Below are positions 26,981-39,714 of a stretch of DNA of 64,000 nucleotides, in pieces. Location of the stretch: positions 372,001 to 436,000 of the forward strand of contig VTFK01000207.1 in the NCBI GenBank assembly GCA_009617715.1, given 5' to 3'. The translations under genes and the position numbers were made by a program. The notes beneath the pieces are model-generated. The model saw only the letters and a program-made list of their open reading frames with translations, did no database searches and was not told the DNA's origin. Source of the DNA: Plectrocnemia conspersa (lineage: Eukaryota; Arthropoda; Insecta; Trichoptera; Polycentropodidae). The first letter of the stretch is position 1. Each line of letters opens with the position of its first letter.

Positions 26981-27134
26981 ATGATAGTGAGATTAAAGTG
27001 CTATACAAGTGTTTTGATGATGATGGCCATTATGAAGTGGTTGGCTGTTGGAGTATTGTTGTTTACATTTCGACCGGCTGCTGCCAAATCTTACGTAGAT
27101 GCTGAGGACTTCATCAGCGACTTAGACAAACCAA
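26981..27134 (+). CDS. First coding exon of a secreted or membrane protein (partial)
   Basis: This is the best host exon in the window. It encodes 51 residues plus one base and ends at an AA|GTGAGT donor (27135), so the following intron is phase 1, as is common after signal-peptide exons of extracellular proteins. Residues 20-30 are strongly hydrophobic (WLAVGVLLFTF) and are followed by RPAAA-KS, a good signal-peptidase site after residue 35; the mature part begins KSYVDAEDFISDLDKP. Translation could start at Met1 (G at -3) or at Met18 (27032, A at -3); Met18 gives a classic compact signal peptide. Reading through the donor reaches a stop at 27182-27184, but that portion is intron-like. The acidic mature start did not let me name the protein, and no later exon was recognised. 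Confidence 0.6.
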
Positions 27135-28089
27135 GTGAGTGCTTGTTTTATTTTTTTTGTGGCTTAATAACCGCGGCTTCATAATTACTTACCTCTTAAA
27201 ACATATGTTTTTCGAAATTTATTAATAAATATAGGAGTAATATTACATATGCAATAAATTATTTCAAGTTTAAAATTAACCGTTATTAATTGCTCGTATC
27301 ATTGAATATATTAGTGATGTAAAAATATACATTTATAATAGTGAGATCATCAATGATGTTTTTGAGAATGTTCTACTTAGTATAACGAACACATATGCTT
27401 CTAAAAAATAGTATTCCAGATAATGACAATATCGATCAAAATTGTATAATAATTTAAGTAAAAGTTTAAGTTTTTTTACAATTTGAAATTATTGCATATT
27501 TATTCTAATTATAAAAATTACGTAAAGCATTTATTAAGATATACGTTTTTAATAAGAGCTTAAATTCAGTACTATTGGTATTAATTTTATTTTCACCTAA
27601 CCAGAATATTATCTTTGCTATTTATTAGGATTTTGTAACTTATTATAATTAAAAGGCGAGTTGCCGCATGGTTTACATAAAGCTAGTATATTGTATTGTA
27701 TCGTAATCTCTTAGGATTCGCACGACCTTCAGAAAACAGCTTAACATTATTGCTAAAATATAATAAACATCACACATACTTTTTCAAAAGCTTATCTTTA
27801 TTATAAGTATATGGATTAAACTTATATGTATTTAGAAGATAAGAGCATATTTTTATAGTAATTAATAAATTTAGTAGACTGTCTACGTTATAAATACTAA
27901 TTAAATAAGTTTACTATGTCCATACAAACAAGATATATGACTAGTTATTATTGCATAAAAATGCTTTTCAAATCAAAATCAGATAATAATTTTTATAAAT
28001 TTGCACAATATTTTTTTTGAGTTATCTTTAGACTGAGAATATCAATACTAGAGAAGATTTTCATTGATAATTTTTTATTGTTTATTAAA
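27135..28089 (+). other. Intron start, AT-rich
   Basis: It begins with the GTGAGT donor and continues as AT-rich DNA without frames or recognised elements. The intron's end was not found in the window. Confidence 0.5.
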
Positions 28090-28440
28090 TTCAGGAAAAG
28101 CGTAGTCCGTATGTTCTTCATTGGTACCCTACAGCCTGCGGGTTCGAGCCACGGCAGCCGACTCGAATTTGTATTTATAAAAATGCTCTGTTATTGAAAA
28201 AACTGCCTTCAATGCAAGGTGATATATATTGATATAAAATATAAATTACAATACATATAATAATTTATAATTAATTACATAAAAATTTTGGTGGTTTTAA
28301 TGAAAAGTTTGGTGGTTTTAATACTTATAAGTATACATTTTTTTTTTATTAACTTACTTAGTTGGTAAAGATTTATCCTGCTGTTACGCCTTGGGCTTAC
28401 GCATATCTAGCTACAGTAAAAGATTATTAATTTAAAAGAA
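28090..28440 (+). mobile_element. tRNA-derived SINE, copy 2
   Basis: The head AGTCCGTATG...GGGTTCGAGCCACGGCAGCC has a B-box-like GGTTCGAGCC word and resembles the head at about 1932-1990. The 3' body (28378-28430, CCTGCTGTTACGCCTTGGGC then AGTAAAAGATTA) corresponds to 2190-2240 in copy 1. There is a local duplication of TTGGTGGTTTTAAT words at about 28290-28320. The copies are diverged, so both insertions are old. Ends are approximate. Confidence 0.55.
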
Positions 28441-28639
28441 AAAATATGTTATATAATCTCTCTGGATAATCCGCTGACGTCTTTTGTGCGATGCGTCTTT
28501 GCTTGTCTCTGTTGCTGTGACTTCATAGCGTCTTTTTCCCTGTCGTATCTTTCTGTGACTAAATTTCAAATATTTTATTGTGCTGGTTTGAGACAGCTCT
28601 GGCGAATTGCAGATGAGGATGTATGCGAGATAAGTGCAT

Positions 28640-28940
28640 CGCTTCTTGAAACCACCCACAAAATGCCTGAAAATAAAATTGATCCAAATGGCGATATAGT
28701 AAAAAGAACAATCGTATTATGGGCAGGGAAATGTTTCATCTTTTTAAACAATAAGTTGTTTTTTCGGTAGCACTTATGGGTGCTTAATATCTCGAAACAA
28801 ACTTGTTATTAGGTGGTCCGTGTTATATATTTTTTTAATTATAAACACAATTGTTTGGTCATGAGATATCTCTTTCGTTGTTATGTGTAGTACTATGTAT
28901 TACCTTACATTTTTTCATTTGTTTGAAATTGTCGTTAAAA
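28640..28940 (+). repeat. Dispersed repeat, copy 1 (partner at 49080-49370)
   Basis: The core AATTATAAACACAATTGTTT...ATGAGATATCTCTTT matches AATTATTAACGCAATTGTTT...TTGAGATCTCTCCTT at about 49260. Weaker similarity extends to both sides (GCAGGGAAATG against GCAGGGTAAATGG upstream; CATTTGTTTGAAAT against CGCTTGTTTAAAAT downstream). No coding frame is shared, so it is probably a fragment of an unidentified mobile element. Confidence 0.5.
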
Positions 28941-29509
28941 TTATCAAAATTATAACAAATTATGTAAGCAAACTTCCACAAAACTTCATATACAATTTAT
29001 TAATTAATCTTTTAATTTATAGTATTTTGATTTAAAAAACCAAAGTTCCTGATCTCACATTAAACATCTTCAAGTCTTTACAAAATATTAGATAAATATA
29101 TATTGCACATGTTAAAAATTGATTAAAATAGTATAATTATATACGTTTTATAATTTTAAACAAGACTACTATTTTTACAAAATCTTTTAAAACCAAATTT
29201 ATCAAAATATATAAAATTTGATTTGATATTTAGGAGATAAACTTACATATTTTACTGCCCTAGATTGAATAATATTGCTCAACTTTTAAATTTAGGTAAA
29301 ATTATAATAATAAATATATTTAAACTTTACATTACGTAACAACATTTATAAAATATGCCTAAAATACGCAAAAACATTAAGCTCTGCATATAAAACTCTC
29401 AAACTTCTTGGAATATAAATAATAATGCTTTTCGAGTAGGAAAATATTTTAATTATATTTATTTGTTGAATCATTAAACAGTTTAAAAATCTTAATTCAA
29501 AACAGATTA

Positions 29510-29720
29510 TTATCTTGAATGTAATCTTTGCAATAAATGTTTAAAATCAGGTTTTGCTATAGTCGCTTGTTTGGAGCGAGTTTTGATATCAATGTCATCA
29601 GCATAAGCTAATATTTGCAACTTCGTCGCTAAGCACTCCAAGCTATTGTCTGTTTCACGATATTTCTCCTGGATGTAATACGTAGTATTAATCCAGACAG
29701 TTCATGGACAATAAGTTTAT
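29510..29720 (-). pseudogene. RT fragment with AYADDIDI motif
   Basis: On the minus strand the frame reads ECLATKLQILAYADDIDIKT and then runs to KPDFKHLLQRL before a stop. AYADD followed by IDI is the catalytic palm motif of a reverse transcriptase as found in insect endonuclease-RT retrotransposons. Only about 60 codons are recognisable. It belongs to a different family from the two Jockey-like relics nearby. A dead remnant. Confidence 0.7.
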
Positions 29721-32700
29721 ATATCCCATGACGTCACAAGTTTATAATGAGTGACTTCGTTGCGGGTAAGCTTGTGCGTATTCTTAAGCTATCGCAGAAG
29801 TCTTTATCTCAGACCGAATTTAACAAACCAAATGGTCCGTAGGCTACAAAATATCAAAATCAAATTTCAAGCCTAAAACACTACAAGCATATCACTCGCT
29901 ATCTCTCCACCTTTAATTTTCGTTAACGTCTCGAGCAGCTGTGCAGATTTCCGATCGGATTATTATTGTTGCGTGCGGACCCCCATTACGACTCGCGCCA
30001 AAGGCCGACTCAATAAGCCAGAGTAAATTTTCAGATTATTGAATCAATATTGACGTAATACGTCAACGGGGTCGCGCTGCCCCCAATTTTCCTCGATCCA
30101 GAAGGAAAAATAATTTTCCGGCCGCGAGCGTTGCGGAAAAGTCTGGAACGTAAACGGTGCGCCAAAAGTTATCTGTTTGGAAAAAAATATATTTTTAAAA
30201 AAATCTGATTGTTCGTAGAATAATGGTATCAAATTGCATATAGTGTAATTAAATAATTTTGCTGGGAGAGTTTTGATTTTTATTTAAAATTATGGAACAT
30301 GACCAGATTTCGGAATATTTTTTTTTTACACGATATGTCAGTCTTAATGTAATATCAATATTTTTTAAACTTATTGTTTAGCACAGGGGTATGAATCTTT
30401 TGACTGCATTGCTTGACAAAACATTGTCAAGACCTGCATTAGAAATTTATTATTTATTTTTATGTATGCAGTGTAACCCATATTACAAATGGGTCTATTA
30501 TAATTTTTCATACAAAAAACAATAATATATTATTTTTATTGTGAGAACTGCACATGTTATCTTATTATCGTTGCGTCAATATCTAGTTTTATATAATAAT
30601 AGACGCAGAAATGAAATAGAGTATTTTAAAAACGCTCATCTAAAAAAAAATGTTTTAACTTTACTTTTTGTGTGTTTCATTCAGGAAAAAAAACGTACTA
30701 TCCAAAAGGGACTTCTGGGAATATTCTTAAAAGTACAGACTATCTTTCATTACGCAGTTATAAACTTATAAAAGTGTAGTAGACACTTGAATAAATCTTG
30801 ATGTCAACTGAAACTAAAATAACAAATATACTGAAATGCAGTTGCTGCTGGTAATAAAAATAAAATTTTATCTGCATATTTGTTGCTGTTTATTTTTATT
30901 ATTTACATTAAATGTACTAAAGCTATAATTTTTTAGTATATATAAAGTTAAATAAATATACATACACATCTTCATTAAATTGTCATCCTCTAATTATGTA
31001 TATATAAGTTGATTAAGTTCCAAGAAAATCTTGAAAAAACGGATTAAATTTATGATTAAAATTGAAGTATCATAGAAATACTCATTACGACTCTATCGAC
31101 TATCTCAGTGATTAAACTATCTATTGTCAACAATATTATTTTACGAACTTTAAAATAAAACAATATTAAATTATGTTACTACATTACAAACCAAATATAC
31201 AATATTTAACGGAATATTATATATAGTTGTATTTTAAAAACCTACAATGAATTTCGAAACAGTATCCAAATCCCGTAGTATATGTATAGTCGATGCTTGC
31301 TCTCAAGCTTAAGTATGCTTCACTTAGAATGGCGTATTTATTTTTCACCTGTATTGTGATAGTTTTTTCCCACAATACCTGTTTGTAAAGCTTTTTCCGC
31401 TTTTTAAGCATGGTCTCTGAAGAGTATTAGGAATCGGCAGTGTTCGCATTGTTAAGAAAGTGTTTGCTACTTGGTTAAATAGTAAACTGTTGTTAAAGCA
31501 CTTTTGCCTTAGAAAAGGCCATTACAGTTTAATGGTTCAGATTTAAACCTTTGTACTGCAGCGGTTGTTAACTCCCGCTTAATTGTTGTATGTAAAGATA
31601 CTACGATATTTTTTTAATGCTACGGATTATATTCATTGTGAAATTCATATATCTTGCATCCCTTATCCGCTCTCTCGGATTTCCCAGAAGGCAGTTTTTG
31701 CGGGAAAACATCCTATCGATTTCCACCCACGAATTCTGATTTATTGAACAATAAATTAATATGTGCTTCAATATATCACAATGATTTAGGCTTATATTTT
31801 TATTCCAATCGTACGCGTTATCAATGAAAATAATTTATGATTTCTATTTGCGCATTCGCATATTTTTAAAGTATGTTTAAATTGTTTAAATAAATAGTGT
31901 ATTTCATGGATAATTATTATAAAATATATTAAAATGTTAGTAAAGCGCAATAAAATTATTTGAAAGTAATATATATTTGCAAAAAGATTTTTGCTCAAAC
32001 GATATTGAAGTTCGTTGTAGTTCGACAGCTACACCTTGAAATTTTGAATGTATACGACTACATTACTGAATTTAGAATAGTAATTTATTATATAAAATTA
32101 ATTTGCTGAGTGTACGGAAACCAAGAAATATATTTTAAATATTTACACGATGAATTCTAGGAAAATTTGATTACATTTAATTTAGAAGTTCGTGTGCGTT
32201 TCGAGCGCTCATATAAAATTTATTGTTCTGATCAATGTCGGTTTTTAATCATAGCAACACACGTTTTCATTCCCACTTTTATGTAATTGGCATATTAACA
32301 AATAGTACGTACGATAAAATCATGCAATCGAGCGTAATAGACACGAGTGCGTGCCGTTGAATTAATTTAGGGTGTATGCCACGTTTATACATTATTTTAA
32401 GGCTTGTTTGATTATTCATTTTTATTTTTAATAATTTAAAGATAGAAAATGTAGTTAATTTATATAATACTATACAGAGCTAATAGGTAAACACTATCGT
32501 TTTTAATTTAAATATATACTATAATAGGAAGTAGCTTTTTTGTATTTTTTAATATAAAAATAAGAGCCTTAAAATTTTTTAGAAGTCTGTAATGAATTAA
32601 CATTTTTATTTACAGCATAAACGTTTAAGATGCAAAAATATAATACACCAATTTTGTTAGAAATAAATAAGAGGAATTGTATATGCTTATATTACTAACT

Positions 32701-33899
32701 AACTTGCAATAAACGCTATTTTATTTCATAAGTATTATTATTGTCAGATAAAAAAAATATTTGTATGCAAATTCGTTTGTAGAGTATTACGTCGTATATT
32801 TAATCAAGGCACAAAAATAAATCTACCGTGTAATATTTTATTAGCTATAAAATTTCACACATTTCTTTAGCTTGCATGTTCTGTATCAGTTGTTCCTTGG
32901 CCGTGTCAAATCTGCCTTATTAATCCGGTGATATTAATTCATTATAATACCAACGTTACATTATCTAAACATCGCGTTTAAATTTTATGTCCAAATAGCA
33001 CGAATACAACTAAACGCTATAAAGACCTAGACACTAATAAGCCAAAATAATAATCTAACAGAAAAAATATACAAAAAAAATTATTATAATAATAAATATT
33101 TATTATGTTTAATCGATTAACGTGGTTCTCAATAACAACCGCAGCGTTAACTCTCTTTGGGTCGAAAAGTTGGAAAGCGTTTTCCGTGTATATGTATTAT
33201 TCGCGTTTTCCCGACGATGGTTGTGAAAGTTATGTTAAGTATGAAAATTGACTTTTAATAAGTCACACAGAACGTCGTTTTCCACTAGGAAAAATATTTT
33301 ACGAGAAAACCTTCGATAATTGCACTGTTACTTTACGACTTGGCCAAATTGCTTCTTCGTCCTTTTATAATTTCGCCAGCGTAAAATGACTTTATAGCTT
33401 TAATATACTATCGTAAACTTTGCCGTTTTCATTTGCGCACTTCTACTATACTGCATAATTGTGTAGTTTCACCTATTTACAATTCTAATGAAACTTATTG
33501 TAAGATACATGCTATTTATATGCAGTAATACATATACATAAACTACGTGTCTCTTAAAAACTTTTGTCACGCAGAAAATATTGTATATTGTGATCATTAT
33601 GACTAAAGAAAGTTGTCCATTTTAATTATTTTATTAATCCTAGATATCTACAGTGCAATCAATTATAATTTCATATAACTGGCGTAACTTAGGTCAATGA
33701 TTGTCATGTCTTTAAAGAAAATAATTATATATTTTCCTAATAACCATCTTTGTATCAGTTAATATTTACGCAGAAATATGTCTTTAATATATTATACAAG
33801 ACATTGCTCAAAATGCATATAAACTTAAATAAAGCCGCAGCATATGTAAAGGATAGAAAATTGCTATTTATAGCTTAATTTAGTTTAAATTATTTATAA
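29721..33899. other. AT-rich stretch with GC-richer islands
   Basis: It is mostly AT-rich and non-coding. Islands of more balanced sequence occur at about 29930-30180 (with GCGTGCGGACCCCC), 31430-31740 and 33110-33420. Frames in them are short and domain-free. Confidence 0.4.
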
Positions 33900-35000
33900 T
33901 TATAGTAACACTATAGGAGATCATCCCATGGTCTCGATGGAGATCGGCGTTTTGTACTTACTAGGGTGCGTTAACAGTACTCCAAATTATATTAATCTGG
34001 AACCTTTGTATGTTCTCTTTATTGGAAGGTATGGTTCAATTTTAAAGCTGGATACGGATTTCAGGATCTGTTTGTATTATATATCATTGAAAGCGATTTT
34101 CTGACTTTTAACTAATATTTTTCTGAATTTTGTACTAAGTTCTTCTCATATGTTTGACATGTTCTTTCTAATGTAGTTTAGCATTAATAGTAACTTTTAG
34201 ATACTTTGACTAATTGGAAAAAGGAATGATTTTTTTGTTGAGGTAATCCAGCTTATAGTTTATGTGTCGATTAGTAGAATTCAAATGCACTGACTTACTC
34301 TCATTTAGTTTGATTTTCCACTTCAAGGTACATATAAATATAGGAGACTAAATAATAGCTTCTATCTTATTTTTAACACTAATAGTATTATCTGTAAATG
34401 TAGCTGTAATGTTTTTTTCATCATCCGATAGATCACTGGTGTAGTGTAGGTAGAGATAGGGCCTCAATACACCACCCTGCAAGACTAGTTTAAATATTCT
34501 TAAGCTCAGAATAATGCATTCTCTTACTTAATACTAAAATATTTATCTGAGAGAAAACAAATCTAGAATTTAAGCTAGCTTATTAGGTAAAATATTTTTT
34601 GCTTCTGTCAAAAAGAAACGTCGAAAAAAGTACGGTGCATATTTTTAATTATTTTAATTTTTAATGCCTATTTTTTCATGCTCGACGTCATATGTATGTT
34701 CCTTTTTGATAGTTAAGTGAATCCGACGAAACAGAAACTGATGGTCAGGAATTGTTTTTTTTATTTTCAATTATGCGAATTATTTATTTAAGCAGCAATT
34801 TACCAATCAGTTCTGAACTTAAGATAGCAGTGAAATTTCTCTGTAAGATGTTAAAACTTTTGAGGGCTTGCGTGGTTTTAAAAGCAAGGTTACTACTGTA
34901 ATTTTAAATTGCGAATGTATGTAATTCAGGTGAAAGGCAGCGTTTTTAATCTGCGTTATTTTAACGTTCACTTTCGTGGCAGCTCTTTGAGTATAGGTCC
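33900..35000 (-). pseudogene. Jockey-like retrotransposon relic 2
   Basis: Minus-strand reading gives a degraded RT C-terminal half: QGGVLRPYLYLHYTSDLSDD (from PQGS-type sequence), TATFTDNT where the catalytic FADDT motif should be, KWKIKLNESKSVHLNSTNR, SKYLKVTINAKL and EHVKHMRRT. Near 33960-34010 it reads QRF...TVNAP followed by NADLHRDHGM, the conserved C-terminal segment. The DNA around GGTGCGTTAACAG(C/T)ACTCC is shared with relic 1 at 22350-22375. The catalytic second Asp is lost and stops are frequent, so the copy is inactive. The 5' half is missing or unrecognisable. Confidence 0.75.
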
Positions 35001-35479
35001 TGTGAGTATAGGGTTTTTCTTCGGACTGATTTAATTTTTAATTGTTTGTTTAACTTTCCTAACATATATACAAAATGTATAAAAAACAAATATACACAGT
35101 ATTGTATATATTATTTTTTTTAAGTTGATTTTCTGGTACTGGTTGATTTGAAGTAATTTGTTTCAGCAAATGGACTGAATGGTCAGATAAATAACTTAAT
35201 TATTTAAATATTTAATAATTAATAATAAACGTCAATTATTTTAATAATTTTGAGCTTCTTTGTGTATTTTAAATACATGATTGTGTTTTTTAATACTGCG
35301 AAAAGTGCAACCACAACATAAAAGACTATCAGCACCTTTTACATTATACTATTTTTCTATGGCGTTCCATGTTAAAATTTATATTTTCAATCCCAGTTTT
35401 TTGTTAATTTTTCGATTTTCAACTACCTCTTTTATTTGTTTTCCAATCACAAAGTGAATCCTATCACGTCTAAGGACAC

Positions 35480-35895
35480 ACGTATCCTTTACCGATTTAA
35501 AATTGCGGTCGCGCAGAATCGGTAAGCCGATATCGGTCGGTCAGTCCGATCAAACCAGAGCCTATGTCGCATCGATTGGCCCCAATCAGGCCCAGCGCAA
35601 AAGTTTACGTAATCAAGTGCTGAAATCTGAAGCCTAACGAAGTGTTTGCCGAGCGCGTTGACCCGTTGGCGTCCATCGGGCGTGAGCGGGTTACCGCTAA
35701 TGTCAACCGGCCGCCCATTGTTGACAAGGAAAAAAGAGTTCACACGTCAAACAATACCTATCTAGAGATGAATTATATTTCTCTCTGTGCGATGATTCGT
35801 ATCGTATTACATTTAGATAATATAATAATCTATCGCGTCCGGCCAAAATCCCGTCCTCACCAGATTCGCGTCTTAAATCACTTTTGATAATCGGT
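35480..35895. other. GC-richer island with frames on both strands
   Basis: Balanced, CpG-containing segment (for example CCGAGCGCGTTGACCCGTTGG). Domain-free frames of 74-84 codons run on both strands, which suggests few stop words and not a gene. A candidate conserved non-coding block; a host exon on the minus strand is possible but unsupported. Confidence 0.3.
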
Positions 35896-36143
35896 ACCAG
35901 TAAATTTACACTTAACCTTAAAACCATTATTAGCGGAAAATAACGGATTATCTTTTCTCATTAAACGCGATTTTTATTAGGAATATGTATATTTTTTTAA
36001 ATAAGTAATTTAAGTGTGTCAATGTATTTTTCATTAAATATCATGACAGTTTGTTGTTAGTGGTAAGTGATCACTTATTTTTTTAAAGTTGTAATAATGT
36101 TTCAATAGTAGATTTAAACTAAGTGAAGTTTAGAAAAAAATAA

Positions 36144-36174
36144 AATGCCCGCGGCCCTATGTTGGATAGCCCTG
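36144..36174 (-). repeat. Possible hAT-type transposon terminus
   Basis: On the minus strand this reads CAGGGCTATCCAACATAGGG followed by CCGCGGGCATTTTA. A CAGGG...TCCAAC...GGCC-CGCGGGC terminus resembles ends of several animal hAT families. No second end or target-site duplication was found, so it may be a solitary remnant. Confidence 0.28.
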
Positions 36175-36943
36175 CTTTAGAGCACTGTAGAGCCAGCGGT
36201 TTAAAGTTATCAAGTACCGATGAACTGTTAACAGCGCTGCCCAGTAATGGCAAAAAGTGTTTTATTTAAGTAAAGTTTGTGTAGAAATACTAAAAATATT
36301 ACTTTAAAGCTCCTAACAAAATGGCGTTAGAATGCAATACAAATCCCGATACGTTTCGAACTCCTTTTTGTAAAGATAAATAAGGAGCTTTCTCTGTATG
36401 CTAACCAATAATATCAAGTTTATATAATAATTCTGTAGAAAAACAATAATCAACAGATTCATATTTTAGGGTAATACAATACAATGTTGTTATATTAGAG
36501 TATGTATTATTTTTAAATTATTAACATACAATTTATCAAGACTTTGCTGCTCTGATTCTTTTTTCTATTTTTTTTAATCTCTATCTAAATTTTCTAAGTG
36601 ATAAAAATTATATTGTAATTATCTCTTGATGCATGGTTTGCTAGTGCCGAATTTTTGTTCTAGTTACTTACGTTATTTTTGTCTATATTTTTTAAAATAA
36701 TTGTTTATATTTTATATCATTCATAACATATTTTATCTCTCTTTTAATGAGATTGTCTTAAAATTTATTGTATATCTTGGACATATATTGTCAATAATAC
36801 TTTTTTTGGTTTAAATAAATATATATGTATATATTAACGTCCAGTGCAACCATTTATTTCATTAACAAACTTTAATTAGTTTTATTTGTTGTTTTTGACA
36901 GTTGATTTCTACGTTCTATGTCTAAGCTTTCCGTTCGGAGTAG

Positions 36944-36951
36944 GTGTATAG
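36944..36951. repeat. hAT target-site duplication, left copy
   Basis: GTGTATAG directly abuts the left terminus of the element at 36952 and is repeated exactly at 39715-39722. Confidence 0.92.
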
Positions 36952-39714
36952 CAGTGGCGTACGGTGGGTGTTAATATTGGGTGTGCTATAAAAAATAAAA
37001 AAAAAGTACATTTTTTCATTTTTATTAGCCGAACTTTTTCCCATATATAAATAAATAAATAAACACAAACTTATAATTATTTATATATAAAATCTACTCT
37101 TTTTTTTTTCATCATAAATTTTTCTATCACGCTGTCATATAAAGGGCTCTTCTTTTTAATATCTATAAGGATCCCTTTTTCTATTGAAATCAAGCTAAGC
37201 CACATAGCCTTTCTTGGCCTTGGGTACTTCGATAACAAATATTAATTCGTTTCAGAGCAGAAAATAAACGTTTTGCTAAAGCAGTACTGCTTGGAAGAGT
37301 TAATATTAGTTTGCCTAATTTATCTATTTCCTGAAAACCTGACTCAAAATTATTTGTGTTCATAAATTATACAAGCTCATGAACAGATTTCTCTGCAAAT
37401 TCAGGCAAATGATAAAGAACAGCAAGCTCATTTTTTAAACTTATATAATCAAATAATGTTCCATAGAATTGTTGCAGTTTGGTAAGTAATTCATTTGGAA
37501 ATTTTCCCTTATATTGCTCATATTTTTCTTTCCCCAGAAGGTGAAAATATTCCAATTTGGACATTGAAGAAAAACGGTTTTCAATTTGCTTACATATATT
37601 TTCAACTATTGTATTAAATAGTTGGCAAAACGCGTGCTTTTCTTCAACAAGCAAATCATTACTCAGTCTTGGATAATTTTCTTCCGTTACATAAGAATCC
37701 CTATGTTTCATAATTATTTTCCTGTTCATGTCTGAGTTGTTGCAAAATTTCGGTAACTTTCTTACTGCAATATAATATGTCAAAAGATTTGGATTGTAAA
37801 ATGTTGTATAACACATCAGTTTTTCCTAAAAGGTTTGAAAATATGTGGAGAAGTTTTCTTGTTTCAAAATCTTCCAAAAAGCTAAGAAAACCTCGTGCTT
37901 TTATTACAGTGTCGGGGTCCCATAGTTCACAATTTTTCACGACGTCTCGAAAAAAGTCCGTAAATTCATTTCTGTATTTTTGCACTGTATTAATTAACCG
38001 TGATGTGTAATTCCATCTTGTAGGTGTAACAGAAGGAAGTCTTCTACCTACAAACTCTTGTAAAACATTTATTCGTTTGGAAGATTTCGAAAAGAATGCA
38101 GACAATCCATTTAAAGTTTGAAAGAATAATTTGCACACTTTTATATTGGAAAGACCTTGTTGTAATGTTAAATTTAACATATGAGCATAGCAGTGTGTAA
38201 AAATGGCCAATGGATAAACTTCGAGTACTTTGGCTTGCAAACCATTAATATGTCCACTCATTACACTCGCCCCATCAAAGTCTGTCCAACTAATTTTTCT
38301 TGAATTTGAAATTCTTTAATTATATTTACAACGTGGCAAAATAAGCCATCGGCTGTTTTATCAGAGCTAACGTCTGTAAAGCCAATAAACCGCTCGTAAA
38401 CTGTACCTTTATAAACAAAACGCAAAACTGTCGAGAGCTGTGAGTTCGTCATTATATCTGAAGTTTCGTCAAGAATAATAGCGACAAAATTTGCTGAATT
38501 TACTTCTTCCTTAATATGATCTTTAATAACACCACCAATTGCTTTAATTATGTCATTCTGTATGGATGGGGAAGTACCACGAAACACCGTTGCAGTATTT
38601 AAATGAGTATCCAAAACAGAATCGTATTCTCGAAGTGCATTTAAAAATTCAAGGTAATTTCCTTAGTTTAGTGAATTACAGGACTCATCGTGGACTCGAA
38701 AAGGTTGTTCTTGTTTTCATAGATATACTACTGCGTCAATCATTCGCTTTAATATTTCTCTATTTTTATGAACTTGTTCATTATGTTGACTTATATTAGC
38801 TTTACGTTGAGCGTCAATCATGACTTCAACTCGTTGTTTTCCAAACATTTTGAGAGAAAAAAATGATTGAACGTGTGACTGCGCTCTTTTGTGTTTTTTC
38901 AGTGCCGTTATCAGATGACTAAGGTCAGCAAATCCACTTTTATTCCGAACGCTTCTTTCTTTGGAAAACAACAAACATGGCCAACAGAACAATCTAGATC
39001 GAAGTTCGCAGCCTGTTAACCACTCAGTTCGTTCATATGATGAAAATGAAAAATGTCTTGTATATTCACATTTATTGTCTTTATGATTCATAAATAAATT
39101 GGGAAGAGGTGGACGTGGTTTGCCAATTTTGATGATCTTCAATTTAATTTCATAACTTCTTTTTGAAAATGGATTATTCAAAATATCTTCAACAGTATTT
39201 ATTCTTCATCATTATTGGGGTAAATAAAAAAATATAATCTAGAATAGAAAATTAAGTATTGATCATATGTAAATAAGATAATAAACTATTTTACGCCAAA
39301 ATATAAAAAATGAGTGACCTGTTATTGTGATATAATGTAATAAAAAAGCAGCGACGGACGCAAGAGTTTTTGAAGTACGTGCACCAAATTCGAGACCAAT
39401 TTTACTACTGAGCGCTGCCAGCCGACAGAACGACTTCAACCGTTAAATCTCGGAACAATTTACTTTAGTCGGCCGCCGCACTCTAAGTCGGCGCGCCACA
39501 TGAGTAATACATAGCGTGTCGGTCGCGCGGAAACTTTTAGAGCGAATGACAAATACCAATGCATACTATACACTGCATATTAAAATTTTATAATTTTGCA
39601 TACTACTGTATGAAAAATGATGTCGCTTTATGCCCTAAATTTTCTAAATTTATATTTTAGATGGTTTTGCGGGTGTGCGCCGCACACCTAGCACACCCTG
39701 AATATACGCCCCTG
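36952..39714 (-). mobile_element. hAT-superfamily DNA transposon, complete but inactivated
   Basis: A 2763-bp element bounded by termini CAGTGGCGTA (36952) and, read inward from the other end, CAGGGGCGTA (39714), matching at 9 of 10. A further GGGTGTGCTA word lies just inside both ends. The 8-bp exact target-site duplication is the hallmark of hAT. The minus-strand gene inside encodes a ZMYM1-like/TTF-finger transposase with in-frame stops and frameshifts. Both ends are present, so it could in principle be moved by a related transposase, but cannot make its own. Confidence 0.9.
37081..39181 (-). pseudogene. hAT transposase (TTF-finger/ZMYM1-like), broken
   Basis: About 700 codons when all frames are followed, close to normal for this family. 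In order: an N-terminal basic segment with GKPRPPLPNL; a TTF-type zinc-finger region (WLTGCELRSRLFCWPCLLFS, with later HKRAQSHV); the frame across FRVHDES; the catalytic-core part with VAIILDETSDI; DFDGASVMSGHINGLQ; the CYAHMLNL segment; and a C-terminal hAT dimerisation part reading LFSALKRINICYRSTQGQER (about 37205-37280). There are two in-frame stops between about 38725 and 38660, frameshifts near 38270 and 37705, and at least one more near 37265. Most domains remain recognisable, so decay is moderate. Confidence 0.88.
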
